From Setophaga petechia (Eukaryota; Chordata; Aves; Passeriformes; Parulidae), in assembly GCA_024362935.1 (NCBI GenBank), contig JANCRA010000010.1, positions 12,330,501 through 12,394,500 of the forward strand: a stretch of 64,000 bases of DNA. The letters run 5' to 3'. Shown here piece by piece: positions 1-12,330 of this stretch. How positions within the stretch are numbered: the stretch's first letter is position 1; each line of letters begins with the position of its first letter. The position numbers and the translations under genes were made by a program. A model generated the notes under the pieces. The model was not told the origin of the DNA and made no database searches. It saw only the letters and a program-made list of their open reading frames with translations.

Positions 1-1232
1 AAACCAAAACCAACCCCTAATAAAATCACATTGTTAGAACTTTCTTGGGAAAAAATTATTTTTGTTTGGACTGTCATCAAAATGCATAATGTCAGGGAAA
101 ATGTAACATGAGAAATCAAAGAACTGAAGTTTTGAGTAAAAAGAACTTTACGAAATTTTTCATACGGTGTTACTGAGTCCCTGTGAGCTGCCCATGATTT
201 TCCTGTAACAAAGCAGCAGGTTTTGGAGCTGCCTTATTTATTAAGTTAACCTCTGCTGCATATCCCGGCAGAAGAGGTGTTCTTTGTGGGAGAAGTGTGC
301 TAAAATTTGTATGTGCTACCTCCATCAGCCTTGAGAAGGGTTGGGCAGAGCTGGTAAAATTCCCAGAGCAAAAGCAAATCTGTTTTTATGATATTTCATG
401 ATGTTTGATGATTTAATCTTGCCCACATAGGGACCAGTACCTGCATGTGTATTAAAGGCAGGTTTTCAAGGATCCTCTTTCCCTTTCTTTTCTAGGAGCA
501 CACCAGACATGTGAAGGTTTATTTCAGCACTCCTGAGTGGGTGCAGACTCCTGTGCTTTGGGGGGAAGGATTTCTGTGTGGCTGCTGGGGACAGGAGCAC
601 ACAACCACACCCAGCTGATCCCTGCCAGACATGCTCTCACTTCAGTGAGAATTTTGGACTGAAAGGGGCAAACAAGCATTTTTTTGCTGGAGGTGATGGT
701 GGAATTTTCACCCTGCAAAAGTTTTAGGGATTACAATCTCTTCCTGCATGTATGATTTTTTCCCCCCACTAAAACTCCTAAGCCAGATTTCTCCTGTGAG
801 GTCACTGGCTCCTACATTAGACTCCTTTTGAATCATAATCTCCAAATCCTATTCTGGCTCCAGACAGCATCTCATTTTTGGCTGAGGATTGAGGGAAGCC
901 TCCTTCTCTCCATATGCTGGGACACAGGGATCCTTTCATGGTTCCTGCTAAACTGCTCTCCTCCCAAGGCATGACACAACAGCATTTTTTACAGGCTCCA
1001 AGTGATAAGGTGAATCCATAGAAATCACACTTTTGATTTTGTTTTCTGTTTTTGTTTTCTGAACCAAAAAAGCCAGAACCCAGCAAACAGACCCTGGCAA
1101 CAAACACCCAGAGTGATGGGAATAATATTTGGTGCCCCCACCCACTCCCACCTCCATCCACACACACATGGCAATCCTGCCAGAAAGGCACGGCACCTTC
1201 CAACAGGTGAATTCCCACCAGATATTCCCATG
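1..1232. other. Single-copy intergenic DNA, no gene seen
   Basis: This stretch has mixed composition and no tandem repeat or recognised transposon. Open frames of 60-130 codons occur on the minus strand near 520-1330. They have no recognisable domain, overlap each other in several frames, and one runs into the dispersed repeat that starts at 1233, so I treat them as chance. Confidence 0.6.
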
Positions 1233-1522
1233 TGAATATCTGCCAGTGTTTTGGGAAGGATTAGGACTCCTGTGGCTGACTAGAGCTCCTAGTACAGCAC
1301 CAAAGACAGGCTTACAGTTTGGAGAGACCATTGCTCTCAGCCTCTAGGCTTCATCTCCGTGGGAAGAAGTCCCTGTAACGTCCAAGCTGAACTCAGCAGG
1401 CAGGTCTAAAAGATGTCTGAATTGACATGAAAAGATCCCCCCGATCTTCTGACCAAAACCACACTCTTGTTTTCCCTCCAGCGTGCTACTGTTAAGAACA
1501 TAATCATCATTTGGGGGAAAAG
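1233..1522. repeat. Dispersed 290-bp repeat, copy A
   Basis: This block recurs in the same orientation at 6921-7210. Aligned by eye, the two copies have the same length, no gaps and 19 mismatches (about 93% identity), of which about 14 are transitions. Similarity starts sharply at TGAATATCTGCC and stops after TTTGGGGGAAAAG; the flanks are unrelated. I do not recognise the family. The block has no AATAAA, no TATA box and no clear target-site duplication, so orientation is unknown. A short minus-strand frame beginning MVSPNCKPVF is shared by both copies, but this follows from the DNA identity and is not evidence of coding. It may be a fragment of an unidentified interspersed element or a small segmental duplication. 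Confidence 0.8.
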
Positions 1523-1550
1523 ACAGAAAAATTTGGGGGAAAAGACAGAA
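1509..1550. repeat. Short tandem duplication, 22-bp period
   Basis: The 20-mer ATTTGGGGGAAAAGACAGAA occurs twice in a row (from 1509 and from 1531), separated by AA. It straddles the right edge of the 290-bp repeat copy A. The copy at 6921-7210 lacks the second unit, so the duplication arose after the two copies separated. Confidence 0.85.
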
Positions 1551-3066
1551 GTGAGGAGAGAGCCTGTCCTTCCACTGTGCCTGTGCCAGAAGTGATTTTG
1601 GTGCTGCTGCTGATTTTCACATCGGTGCCTCCACAGCTGATGCTCCACTCCTCCACTTCCACCCAGCTTCCCCCCTTCCCAGCTCAAACTCATCAGGAGA
1701 GGGTAGGGAAGGTGCTTGAAAATTCTCTTTGAAATCTTGCCTGTGAGGCATGGATTTATCAAAGCAAAGAAGTTGTGTGTGTGAGCACCTGCCCTGCCAT
1801 CACATCAAAGGGAAGAACAAGAAGGAGTTTCAAAGGGGTGCCCTTGTTCCCCCTTCCCAATCTCCAGGCACACACACGTGTGCACACACAGCACACACGT
1901 ATTTCCCTGCCTTCAGAAACCATGGAGCCTCTGCTGGGGCTGCTCCTTAAACTCAGTGCTGATGGAGAAATTCACAATCCCTCAGCACAGACACAGCATT
2001 CAGGGATTAACCAGCTAAAGCACTGCATCCATTCCTGCCCTCAGCCCACAGACATGCGGCTGAACCAGTGGCTCAGAAATGGCTCCTTAAAAGGTCAGGA
2101 TTAGCCACAAAAGCACATCAGCTCCTTTGCCAAAAGACAAGAGGGTGTTGTCTTTAGTGCAGTGACAGCTGATAAAACAGCCTTTCCCATGTGTTCAATA
2201 AAAGCAAAGGGCTCAGAGCCCCTCTCAACACCTTTATCCTGGCTGTCAGTTATGAGGCCTCCTGATACCAATAAGGCACGAGTCAGGACAGGGGCTGCCC
2301 TGTTTTAATTCACTGGTTGCCCTGTTTTCTGAGGGGTGAGGCACTGGCATGGGCAGTGAAGTGACTTGAAGCCACAGTGATGGAGCAAACACATGGCAGA
2401 GTGAGGAACAGAGCTCCAGCCTGAGTTTCAGGATCTAGAGACAGAGATGTCTGGCCTGATTTATGGGCTCCAAGTCACTCCATAGTTGGGATGAGGTGAA
2501 CCCTGGGCTCAGTTCCTCTACAGGGTGATTTGGTGCTGTTGTTTCACAGGTAAGACTGGCCTACCTGCAGATGTCTAGACAGAGCAAGGATGAGAAGCAG
2601 CAGCCAGCATGGCTACAGCTGTCCCTGCCAGCAAACAGTGGCCAGCACCTTCTTTGGCTCTGCGCTGTGGCCTCTTGCTGCTGCTTGCTCTGTTCTTTGA
2701 GCTTAACAAAGTTTTACACTTGGCTCATTAACTGGACATGGTAAAATGGGTCTGGGACTGGTTTAATGTAGAAAATAATGTTGTGTGTGTCAACCTGCAC
2801 ACAGAGCTCAGGATGAGAGTCTGGGGAAACAATTTCATAGCAATGAGCATGTTTTCTTGAGGATGCAATGGTTTCATTCTCTCCAGAGTTCATCATTGCA
2901 TCTTATTCAGTTTCCACCATGTCCATTATCTTAAAAAGACACGTATACCTGCAAATGCCCCTCTTCTCCTCAACCCTCATTTTTCTTCCCAGGCATGGTC
3001 ATCATCCCTTGAACTTCAAATACTTCTCAGACCTGAGTTTCCTAACTAAGATTATTTATTGATAGC
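1551..3066. other. Single-copy intergenic DNA with a short CA-rich patch
   Basis: No gene is recognised. A short impure CA/TG patch lies at about 1867-1902, with CACACACACGTGTGCACACA at its core. Small open frames on both strands have no domain similarity I can recognise. The rest is ordinary unique sequence. Confidence 0.55.
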
Positions 3067-3102
3067 CTCTTTCTTTTCTTTTTTTCTTTTTTTTTCCCTT
3101 TT
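3067..3102. repeat. Pyrimidine-rich (CTTT)-like tract
   Basis: This is a run of C and T only, dominated by T with scattered C. It is low-complexity sequence, and a lysine/arginine-rich frame on the minus strand here results from it. Confidence 0.8.
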
Positions 3103-6100
3103 GGCTCCATAGCTCATCAATTAGCTGGAGAGGGTATTGATCAGTAATTGTGTCAGGTTTCCCAAAGGTTTCTGGGAAATGCAGCTGCTGCTTCAGATGA
3201 TTGCATATGCTCTGTCTTTGATTCACAAAGCACAGCCAGGGAGTATTCTCACTCAATGTGACTTAAACCAGCAATGAGCTCACAGTTTACCCTCAGGATG
3301 GTATTATTTGCAGCTCTTGCTAGATGGGCATTTGACATTAAAAAGAAAACAGAAGAAGCCAGAACCTAACAATTAATTCCCACTGAGTACAATGGAAACT
3401 TTAAATTGGGGGTGTATGGCAGCCTGACATACATTAACTTCCAGCACTAAGCTACCTGGCTGGAAGGATATTTGTGCCTGGCAAACTAAACTTATAGTAG
3501 TAACATGATTTGTACCGCAGTCCAATTTTACCCTTCTCCTTCTAAGGGATCAGTAAATTAAGTTGATGTTGGTGGCACTCTGTGCTGTAAAACTGCTGCT
3601 GTAATCCCTACTGGGTCTCCCACTGCTAGCACAGATCCTAAATTTGGAAATTATTTGCTTAAAGAGATCAGCTATTGATTAATAAGGGATTTTTTTCTAA
3701 GACTTCATCTGCTTCTCTACATGAGGGATAATTCTGCCCTGGCAAGCCTGTAATTTCCAAGCCTGGGATTGTGTTGGCATTTTCAATGTGTCCATGTGCA
3801 GGTGCTCAGCTCTTTTCCATACCAAAGCCCTATTGATTTCAGTTGAGGGGAAAACAACGTGACATTGCCTTTGATTCTGGGAGGATTCATGTGGCCTTAC
3901 AGACCACAACGTGCCTCTGGCCTCAAAACTCAGTATCCATCTCACTGGCAAATGCCAGAGGGTGCTCAAAAGCAGTTAAAGGTAGGGGGGTTAGTAAACT
4001 GACCTGTCCACAAATAACCTGGGAAAGAACTGCTCTGTACATCTGAGTATGGCAGCTTTTTCAGCAGTGGCTCCTTTGCACTGTGGGGTGATCTGTTGCT
4101 CACTCCTGCTGGGTGTCAAGGGCTCCAGCTGGGTGCTGTGCTGAGCCCCTCAGAAATGCTCCAGGGAGGGCTGGGCCCCCAGACCACCACAGGAGGGCTG
4201 GGACATTATAGAGTCATGATAGATCACTGATAAATTAGTCACTTCCTCCAGACAGTCTCTAGTTCCTGCTGTCTCTGGTTAGAAGGTGATAGGGTGTTGC
4301 AGAAGGGGGCTGAGGAGAAGAGAAAATTTTTTGAGTGCCAGTATTTTGGCAGGTAGAGGAATTGCTCTGTGTGTTCCTTCTTTCTGCCAATAGGAGAGCT
4401 TTTGGAAATGTCTCCTCACTCATGCTCCTCACTAAACATTCCCTGCATACCTCCAAAGCTGACAACAAATTTGTGTCAGGGAACTCATTCCTACTGACAG
4501 GAAGTGACTTTGTCACATAGACCTGTGTCTAAAACCAAGATTCTTGCTCTTCAAGAAGCCACTCAACAAGAGGGATCATTCAAGCTACTCAGGGACTTGA
4601 GCCCCTGACATAAAACTTCAGGGAGCATCTGATTGAAATAAGCTGTGGACAAGCCCTTGTGGGACGCTGCCACCCTGAAGGGTAAGAAAGAGGAAAGGCA
4701 AAGGATTTCAGGATGGGCTGGAGGGTTTTGAGGGTCTCAGCTACACTGAAAGCAGAGACTGATATTTTGCTCATGCACCTGCGTTTCTGGTATTGCCTCC
4801 TAGGGCTGTTCAATGGAAAGTGAATAATTTCCTGTGTCGAGGCCTGTCTTCATACTTCACTGGGAGTGATAAAAAGCTTGTCAGACAAAGCCTGTTTTCA
4901 CAATACCCCCTGCATGTCCAGCTCAACACACAAACACAAAGGCTTTCTCATTGTTCCCAGCTTTGTACCACCCAATTCCACCGTTGTTTTTTTCTCTGTT
5001 TGCACCTTGACCTGTATTCAGTGCAGCACCTCTGCAAGTGTTGCTCTTCCCACAGTAACTGATGTACACGTGTTCCCACATGGATTATGCATGCACCAGA
5101 TCTTCACAATTCCCTTGTGGCACCTGGCACAAGTTCAGATGAGTAGAATTGGAAAGTGATGGTTTTTCCCCCTCTTATCACTATATGTAGATCTTCATTG
5201 GGTAGGTGACTTTCCAGCATATCACACCCACTGTTTGTGTTTTGTTTTGTTAATCTATTAGCTCTGCAGATAATAAATCAGTCTTAGAATTAGTACTTTG
5301 ATGATGCCTTTCTGCCTCACAGAGAATCTTGTTTTTAATTGAGATGAGAGGTAATTCTTTCCATGAAGAGTCAGCATGTGAATTTCCTAGCCACGAGCAG
5401 AGCATCTTCTGTAATTCCACACACTGAGCATCTTCACCAGGCTGTTAGCTCCTGCTTCTGACTGCTTCCCTTGTGCTGTGGACTTTCACACTGCTCTGGG
5501 AAAGTTTCACAGCCCAAAGATGCCACCTGCTTCTTTGTGAACTGCTGCAAAAATGCTTTGAGCCCACCCTGTAGGATGAGAGGTGGGTGTGGGAGATGAA
5601 CCAACAAGGAGGGCTTGAGTCAAGGGTGCCAGTGGAATGAGGAGTCTCCTGATGAGGTGGGTTTGATTTGGCCTACTCCCACCATGAGGGTTAACCCCTG
5701 GTTTCAGCCCTGGTGCCCTGTTCAGCCATTATTTCCCGAAGTTCAGAGCTGCTGTCAGCAAGTGGAAATGTGGTTTGAACAAAGGACTGAGTTGCAGCAA
5801 GAACGGGTCAAAGTCAGCCCACATGAAAATTTAGTCCCTAGTTTTAAAATAAAAACAGAATCACATTAAGAAGTTAAGTTGAAGTAGCAGCTTTATTTCT
5901 TCTGAGCATTCTTGTATATATGTTGTAATTCATTCCTTCCCCATCAATCACAGTAATTGAGAATATTTTCTTAAAGTGATTGTGAATGAAAGAGATGTGA
6001 TGAAATCACTGCCAATGGTCAGGCTGGGAATTCATCAACATGTCTACTGATCCTCTTAAAAAGGTATCATTGCCTGTTGAATTGTGGAGCCTAATGGAAG

Positions 6101-6115
6101 CAAAATTAATCAACA
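3103..6115. other. Single-copy intergenic DNA, no gene seen
   Basis: No repeat or gene is recognised. A mildly AT-rich patch at about 5225-5370 holds GATAATAAATCAG and TTTTTAATTGAGATGAG and might be a weak conserved element. Frames of 60-97 codons are scattered on both strands without recognisable motifs. Confidence 0.5.
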
Positions 6116-6119
6116 AAGT

Positions 6120-6365
6120 TAGGTTTATTTTTCCAGAGTTATAGACTTGATCGCATTTCCAATTCCCTGCTAAACAAAGCTATGGGACTACCTTTTGTTC
6201 AATTTGAAGCATTTAATGACTTCATAAAAAAGAAAAAACCCAGGCTGTTGAAATTTATATCTATAAGAAGTTGTCATCTTTGCCTTATTTTCAATTTTCC
6301 CGTGAAGTTATTAAAACATTATGTGATCGTAATATATTTATGGGGAGGGAGAAATGAGGTGTAAC
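6120..6365. promoter_or_regulatory. AT-rich island, candidate conserved noncoding element
   Basis: The block is AT-rich and free of tandem repeats. It retains isolated CpGs in otherwise AT contexts (GATCGCATTTCC, GTGATCGTAATATATTTATGG). Such retention is often seen in constrained vertebrate noncoding DNA. No conservation measurement was possible; the call rests on sequence character alone. Confidence 0.3.
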
Positions 6366-6920
6366 TCTGACTGAGGCACAATGATTTGCTATGAATTGTA
6401 GAGCATCAAGGGCTACAAACTTGTACAGAGGAAGATGTGTGTGTGTCTGTATAGAGAGTGGAGTTTTGAGTACATATATTCCATACTTGTTGCACAGAGT
6501 TTCTGTTCTCCCAACCTACATAAATATTAATGACACTCAGAGGTATCAAACTCTGCTCAACAAGTTGAACTTAGACTCCCTCCTGCCTTTGAATTTCTTT
6601 GCCTTTTTCTTTTGTATACTGCATGACAGAGGATAGGAGTTTTGGAGCAAACTTGATGGTAGTGTTTTGCAGCTAACAAGCACAGAGCCTATTATTATTC
6701 CCCATGCCTTTATCCACAGGGGAGAAAAAAGAAAGCTATTAATGAACATAAGTAGCTTTCTAGGTTTCTGTTCTGCTCTGTCTTCTGTTCCTGCACCTTC
6801 CCTCTGGTATCTGAACTTCTGGCCTGTTTTGACAGCTGGGTACAGAGCCAAACTTACCTTTGTGAGTAGGATGCTGAGCACGTTGACTGATACAGCTCTG
6901 GACAAGGATTTTTTTTCTGC
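6366..6920. other. Single-copy intergenic DNA
   Basis: Contains a short GTGTGTGTGTCTGT patch near 6437 and a T-run just upstream of the 290-bp repeat copy B. No gene is recognised. The 122- and 157-codon frames that cross into copy B on either strand look like chance frames. Confidence 0.5.
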
Positions 6921-7210
6921 TGAATATCTGCCAGTGTTTTGTGAAGGATTGGAACTCCTGTGGCTGACTAGAGCTCCTAGTACAGCACCAAAGACAGGCT
7001 TACAATTTGGAGAGACCATTGCTCTCAGTCTCTAGGCTTCATCTCCATGGGAAAAAGTCCCTGCAATGTCCAAGCTGAACACAGCAGGCAGGTCTAAAAG
7101 ATGTCTGAATTGACATGAAAAGATCCCCTTGATTTTCTGACCAAAACCACACTCTTGTTTTCCCTCCAGTTTGCCACTGTTCTGAACATAACCATCATTT
7201 GGGGGAAAAG
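6921..7210. repeat. Dispersed 290-bp repeat, copy B
   Basis: Direct copy of 1233-1522, 5,688 bp downstream. The length is the same with no gaps, and 19 substitutions are seen. The left junction is CTGC/TGAATATC and the right junction is GGGGGAAAAG/CTGG; the flanks do not match those of copy A. The family is not recognised and no target-site duplication is visible. The DNA between the copies lacks any primer-binding site, polypurine tract or pol-like frame, so the pair does not look like the two LTRs of one provirus. Confidence 0.8.
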
Positions 7211-9995
7211 CTGGACTTGATATAAATAAGAACAACCCACTGTCTTGAGCAGTGCTACTCCAGCCTCCAGTGGTTGAGAAGGGGTCCAAGCAGACTGATG
7301 GGTGTCAGTGTGAGTGATGGGAGGCATGTGTTCCTGTGTGCTAAAAGCAGCACAACACATTGCAGGGGATGGGGAACTGGAGCGGTTCCGACACAGCCAC
7401 ATATGGCTTCACATACATAATGTGCAAATTCATCAGTCAGAAATATCCAAACACTTCATAAGGGTAAAGCACTGCTCCTACAAGGGCTGCCATCCCACAG
7501 ACTTTGGGGGAGCAGAGTGGAAGCAGTGCCAAGTGCTTGCAAATCCTCCCACTGAAGTGTTTTCCTAGGTGGTCACATATAAGCAACTTTCTTCTTCTGA
7601 GACCAGAATCCTTATCTGGCTTTCACCATGTCCAGCTGAGAGATTTCACCCACCTTCCTCTGTCACTTGAAACTCCTCAGTTGTCCACTCTCTCTGTCAC
7701 TTGCAGCTTCTCAGTTCTCCTGGACCGGGGAAGCTGTCCATGCCCAAGCAGACCATAGCAAAGGAGTTTGCAAGACAAGTGTCTCACCCTCTGTTTGTTG
7801 GAAGATTGTTGGAACCCAGGGCACAGGGAATATTTCTCTGCTTGTCCTGAGAAGTCCTGATCCCCAGGAGAACACTGCTTTTAACCTTTGTCCATGGAGA
7901 AAGCTTCCAAGACTTTGGTATTAATTGGAATCTATGAGTGTGAGAAATAAATAGTAGTGTAGTTTATCACAGGCTGAAAAACTGAGAGTTTTGGGTTTTG
8001 AGTATGGAGGTAGATAGAAGACAAGATGGGGGATTTTGGGCATTGTCTGATCTCCTTCTTGTCCTTCATGTAGTCCATTTTCTGGAGTGTTGGTAGCACA
8101 GAGTGACTGGTTAGAAAGAGCCACAATGTGGATGTTGCGTGAACAGACAAATAATTAGTGAGGATGAAGAAGAGGGGGCTTCATCCTCATAGTGATAAAG
8201 AGTGGGTGGATTACAGCATCCTGCTGGTAAGGAGAGAGGTTTTTTGGCAGGGTAGCCCAGAGGTGATGTCAGAGATTGGTGGAAACAAGCACAGGGACTA
8301 TAGACAGAGTTAGGCCTCTGTGCTTAGTCAGGAATGAAGAGCCTTGGCAGAGCTGTGTGGGGAATCCAGCAAGATATTTGCCCTTGGATTCCTGACTCCA
8401 ATCTGTGCTAATATTTGGCTCTTTCAGGGTTGCTACACCCACTCCTGAAAAAGAAAATGCAAAGAAAATATATGGTGGAATTTTTCCCTTTGAGGTGTAT
8501 CCCAGCACCAGTAAGTTTCATGTTTTCACACCCAAACTGCTCTCCAGCAAGATGAAATGAGTGTCTGGGCCCATAAAAAATCTCCATTTCTTTGTCTTTC
8601 TGGGACTAACACATTCCCCCTGCTTGGTAAGGTTTATTTCCATGGCTAATTTTGGGCTGACAAGATGCATGGGGCTCCAGAGTGTAGCTTACTGTGTAGA
8701 CTGTGCTGAACTGACAGGACAGACACACAGGGCCATTTGCTGGAAGAAAGAACAAAAAACAAATGAACAAAAAAAATTAACTACAGTGGAACTAAATAAG
8801 ATAACCCAGAGAGTCCTTGCAGCCAGCTCTGCTCCTGCTGGCACTAACTGCATAATGCCAGAGCAGAAAGCCAGGCCTAGTATGGCTGCTGGGAGAGGGC
8901 TTTAATTATTTTCATTCTCCATTTTCATTTCAGCCTTCCTAGTAATTTGTGTTGCCTTTGTTACCAGAACAAGGGAGACAAAAGACACTTGCCTTGTAGA
9001 TTCCTTTAAGCAGCAGCTCTTTGTGCTGGGGAGAGCAGCCTGCCTGACGAGCTGCTGAGAGTGAAACCACAAATCCACACAGGCTCAGCCTGGAGCATGC
9101 ACCCAGGGAGACTCCTCACAGCCACAAACCTCCAGGGGCAAGAAAGGGCTGCAGCCTTCTGGACCAGCCTATTTGACAGGGTTTCCAACACAGCATGGCC
9201 TCAGGCATGTGTTATTTGTTGTTACAGACTGTTCCCTGGCAGGACCTGAGCTGCACCACTAAGTTCTTCCCCCTTGGTCCCCAAAGATGCTTTTGACAGA
9301 GTTAGCTCGTGGTGGCAGCCACAGTGGCTGATTTGGAGGCAGGAGTTGAGGAGGGAATAACTTTGTCCTGCTACTGAGCCTTGGTGCTGGATAAAACTGT
9401 GTCTTTGTGTGTTGAAAAAGAAAGAAAATCACTGGCATTAATGGAAGAGTGGATTGTTGAGACAGTTCCAGACATCCAGGAGACCATCGTGTTTTCATAC
9501 TGGAGTTGGACTGATGGGTGATGTTCCAGACGACACATACAGGAATGCTTTTTATTTTCATTTCCAGCTCAGAAAGCTTGCACCCACCATTTTCTCATTG
9601 GGAAATCACACTGTTTTCTGTACCTGCTTATCATAAAATAAAGAGCCTAATTGCCCAGCATAGCTTTCATTCCAAACTGCTTGTAAATTCAGGAGTGGCA
9701 ATGGCAAAACTCTGTGGTATGTCAATGTCAACACCCAGAAATCTGTGTGTCCTTTCTGCTTGTCCTCTGAGCTGGCCATAAATACACAGGCTTTTTTTTT
9801 TCAGGCAACCATATTAACAAGGAATTCTTCCTTCAAAGATACTGGAGTACAACAGTCAGCAGGCCTTTCTCAGAGATACAGCTAGGTCTGGAGGAGAAGG
9901 AAAATACATAGATCTTTGTCATTAGCTGTCCAAACTAGGGCATTGGAGTAAGAGGTCGTGTAAGAATCTGTGTGCATGTAAGTGAATTTGCCTGA
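7211..9995. other. Single-copy intergenic DNA, no gene seen
   Basis: Ordinary mixed-composition sequence. Frames up to 114 codons (plus strand near 8561) lack recognisable domains. No transposon ends or tandem arrays are visible. Confidence 0.55.
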
Positions 9996-9997
9996 AT

Positions 9998-10041
9998 TAA
10001 AAAAGAAAAAAAGAAAAAAAAGACAAAAAAAAGGAAAAAGC
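9998..10041. repeat. A-rich low-complexity tract
   Basis: Nearly pure A with interspersed G and one C, of the type AAAAAAGAAAAAAAGAAAA. It could be the tail of a decayed retroposed sequence on the plus strand, but no body of such an element is recognisable upstream. Confidence 0.85.
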
Positions 10042-11774
10042 TCTCTCAGAACTGTACAGAGAAGGATCTCTTTTATTAGAAAATATGAGTGGTTTAATGC
10101 AGTGATTACAGCATTAGCCTGGTGCTGAAGACAAAATATGGCTGTATGCATTAAAAGCATTGAACATAGCTGGCTACTGCACAGATACCCACAGCTGATG
10201 TAGTCAATGCATTCATTATTCTGGAAACACAGGCAGATCTTGTGCATTGCTGTAAGTTGCTGATGCTCTGCTTTTCATTCCATTTGAACCTGTTTCCCTT
10301 CATGTTAAATATTTTTTAAGCAGAGTTGGCTCTGGTGTTTCTAATGCCCTTAGCAGAAATTGGAGGTCACTGTAGCAGAGCAACTGGTGAAGATAGCAGA
10401 ATTCCAGCAGCAATTGAACTGCTTCCATGAACTGCTCTTCATTGTGTCCTCTGGACATCTGTTGTGCTTCCTTAATGGGGACTGTTGGCTTTGCTCTTCA
10501 GGAACCAAGCAAAATATTCTCAAGTTCAAAAACACCCTGAAATGCTGATTAATTCAGATATAAATACAGAGAGAAACACAAGCAACAAAATAGTTTGTAA
10601 TGTTTGTCAGCACTTAACATGAGTGTGTACCATCACCATTGAAGAGGAAACAGATTATTGACTCAAATTCCTTTTTCACTTCTTAAACAGCATGAGCCAT
10701 GTCACATGAGATGAGCCAGGACCTTTGTGTTTCTTGATATAATGGACACAGGGCAGGAACACAGCAAGGGGATTTTGCTCAGAGTCCTTTGTACATACCT
10801 GGAGCTAGGAAAGAGGTCGTTTCTGGGCAAAGGACAATATGAAATGTGCTTTCCAGAAGTTTCCAGCGGTTCTTTGAGAGTGAGTTGGTCTTTCACAGGA
10901 ATTTTCTGCTTGAAAATGCTAGATGTTTTTTCCTACACTGTGCTGCAGACTCCTGCACGTTATGTTGTCATACTTGGCAGGAGGGCGAGGGGTAAAGAAG
11001 TGTTAAGTTATAATGTAAATTGAGTTTATTGCTGTCTGGCAGAATATTTTGGCAGCCTTTTGTGACAGAGCCTCTGCCACAAACACTTTTTAGCTCTTGG
11101 AACCAGGTCAAGCCATTAATCTGGGTGTCTGCAGGGACATGTACAATGCTACAGCAGCTCCTACTGTCAGAAGATGGATGCATCCCTGGCTTCCCACTGC
11201 ACACACTCACTTCTGACAGTGCTAGCCAACAGGTTTTCCTAGCAAGAAAGATTATTAGGGCAGGAGGAAATGACTGATTCAAAAGGGTCTGCGTTAAACA
11301 GCTGTTCAAACCATAATGTTTCCTGTTTCTCAGTGGCTCAGGACAGGCACCTCATCTTTCTTGAGGCCATCAAAACTCAGCACAGGTCATTACTAACCTG
11401 CCAGTCTGCCAGCTTCAAAGCAAGGCAGGGAATCTATCCCAGTCTGGCCCTCAGTATTCCATGCTCCACATTCCTGTTGCCAGAAGTCAGGTTTTTCACC
11501 ACAGACCCTCACAGACCCCTCAGTGAGCCCTAATGCTGTGATACCTGCAGGGCACAAGGAGAAGTTGGCCAGTGGGTCTAGCCAGAGGAAGGACTCATCC
11601 CACATGTCCTCCTAGGAGGATCTTCCAGTTCCCTGTGTCTCTGTAGCAAGATGTGAAAATACCCATTGAGTTATACCAAGTGCTCCTGTCATTCAGGATC
11701 CATTCTCCATCATTTCAGGTGAGGAAGGGAGGGAGAGAATGGTTGCAGTCAACTGCACTTTACTTCTTCTGGCC
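10042..11774. other. Single-copy intergenic DNA, no gene seen
   Basis: Unique sequence without recognised repeats. A 62-codon plus-strand frame at 10360-10548 starts MEVTVAEQLVKIAEF and looks superficially protein-like. It has no recognised domain, and I could not show convincing splice sites around it. Confidence 0.5.
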
Positions 11775-12070
11775 CCAGGATAACGCCAGTTAAAATTAAT
11801 GGGGCCACTGTGCATGTGCAGGCCCAGCAGAAGATTTCTTTGACAGAGCTGCAGTTGGAAGGGTTAACTACAGGCCTAAAATGGCTTCACTACCCAAATA
11901 TTTTCTTGGAAAGCATTGAAATGGTATGCCATTGTAGTTTGGCTTTGTTGTTTTTTTTTTTTTTTAATTAACATTGATCATTGGCCGGACCAATTAATGC
12001 AATTATGTTGTCCAAAATAAAACATCTTACCAGATCTGTATCATATGTTAGTCCTCCCAGGAAAACAATT
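11775..12070. promoter_or_regulatory. AT-rich island with homeobox-type motifs, candidate conserved element
   Basis: This non-repetitive block holds TTAATTAAC just after a T15 run (11951-11965), then TTGATCATTGG-type sequence and CAATTAATGCAATTATG near 11991-12007. It also retains rare CpGs (GATAACGCC, GGCCGGACC). TAAT cores and TGATnnAT-like motifs are typical targets of homeodomain and PBX/HOX-type factors in developmental enhancers. Function and conservation are inferred, not shown. Confidence 0.35.
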
Positions 12071-12120
12071 TGGTCACAGGAGGGTGAAGCAGTGGATTAG
12101 CCAAAGAAACCATTTCTGTC

Positions 12121-12141
12121 AAAAAAAAAAACAAAAAAACA
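12121..12141. repeat. Short poly-A tract
   Basis: Two A-runs separated by a single C. Simple low-complexity DNA lying between two AT-rich islands. Confidence 0.8.
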
Positions 12142-12179
12142 TTTGGGGTCTTTTTTTTAGAAGAAATTATACATTGCCT

Positions 12180-12330
12180 GCATGTAGAGTCATAACCCAT
12201 TTCCTTTTCAATAGGAACTAATGAAATTATTAATGTTTAATTACTGGGCTGTCATATTAACTATCCATTATTTTTATTTAAAAATAAAAATTAAAAATAT
12301 GAAATTAACATTAAAATTTAGGAAATGGTC
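12180..12330. promoter_or_regulatory. Very AT-rich block, possible conserved element
   Basis: Contains GAAATTATTAATG, TTTAATTACTGGG and a long A/T stretch with TTTAAAAATAAAAATT. It may belong with the island at 11775-12070 as one regulatory block interrupted by simple repeats. It could equally be plain AT-rich drift, so confidence is low. Confidence 0.25.

Noticed and set aside
1233..7210. A full provirus with the 290-bp repeats as its LTRs
   Set aside because: No primer-binding site after copy A, no polypurine tract before copy B, no TG...CA ends, no flanking duplication, and no gag/pol/env-like frame between them.
10360..10548. Possible coding exon starting MEVTVAEQ
   Set aside because: No convincing acceptor and donor pair and no recognisable homology; kept only as a remark.
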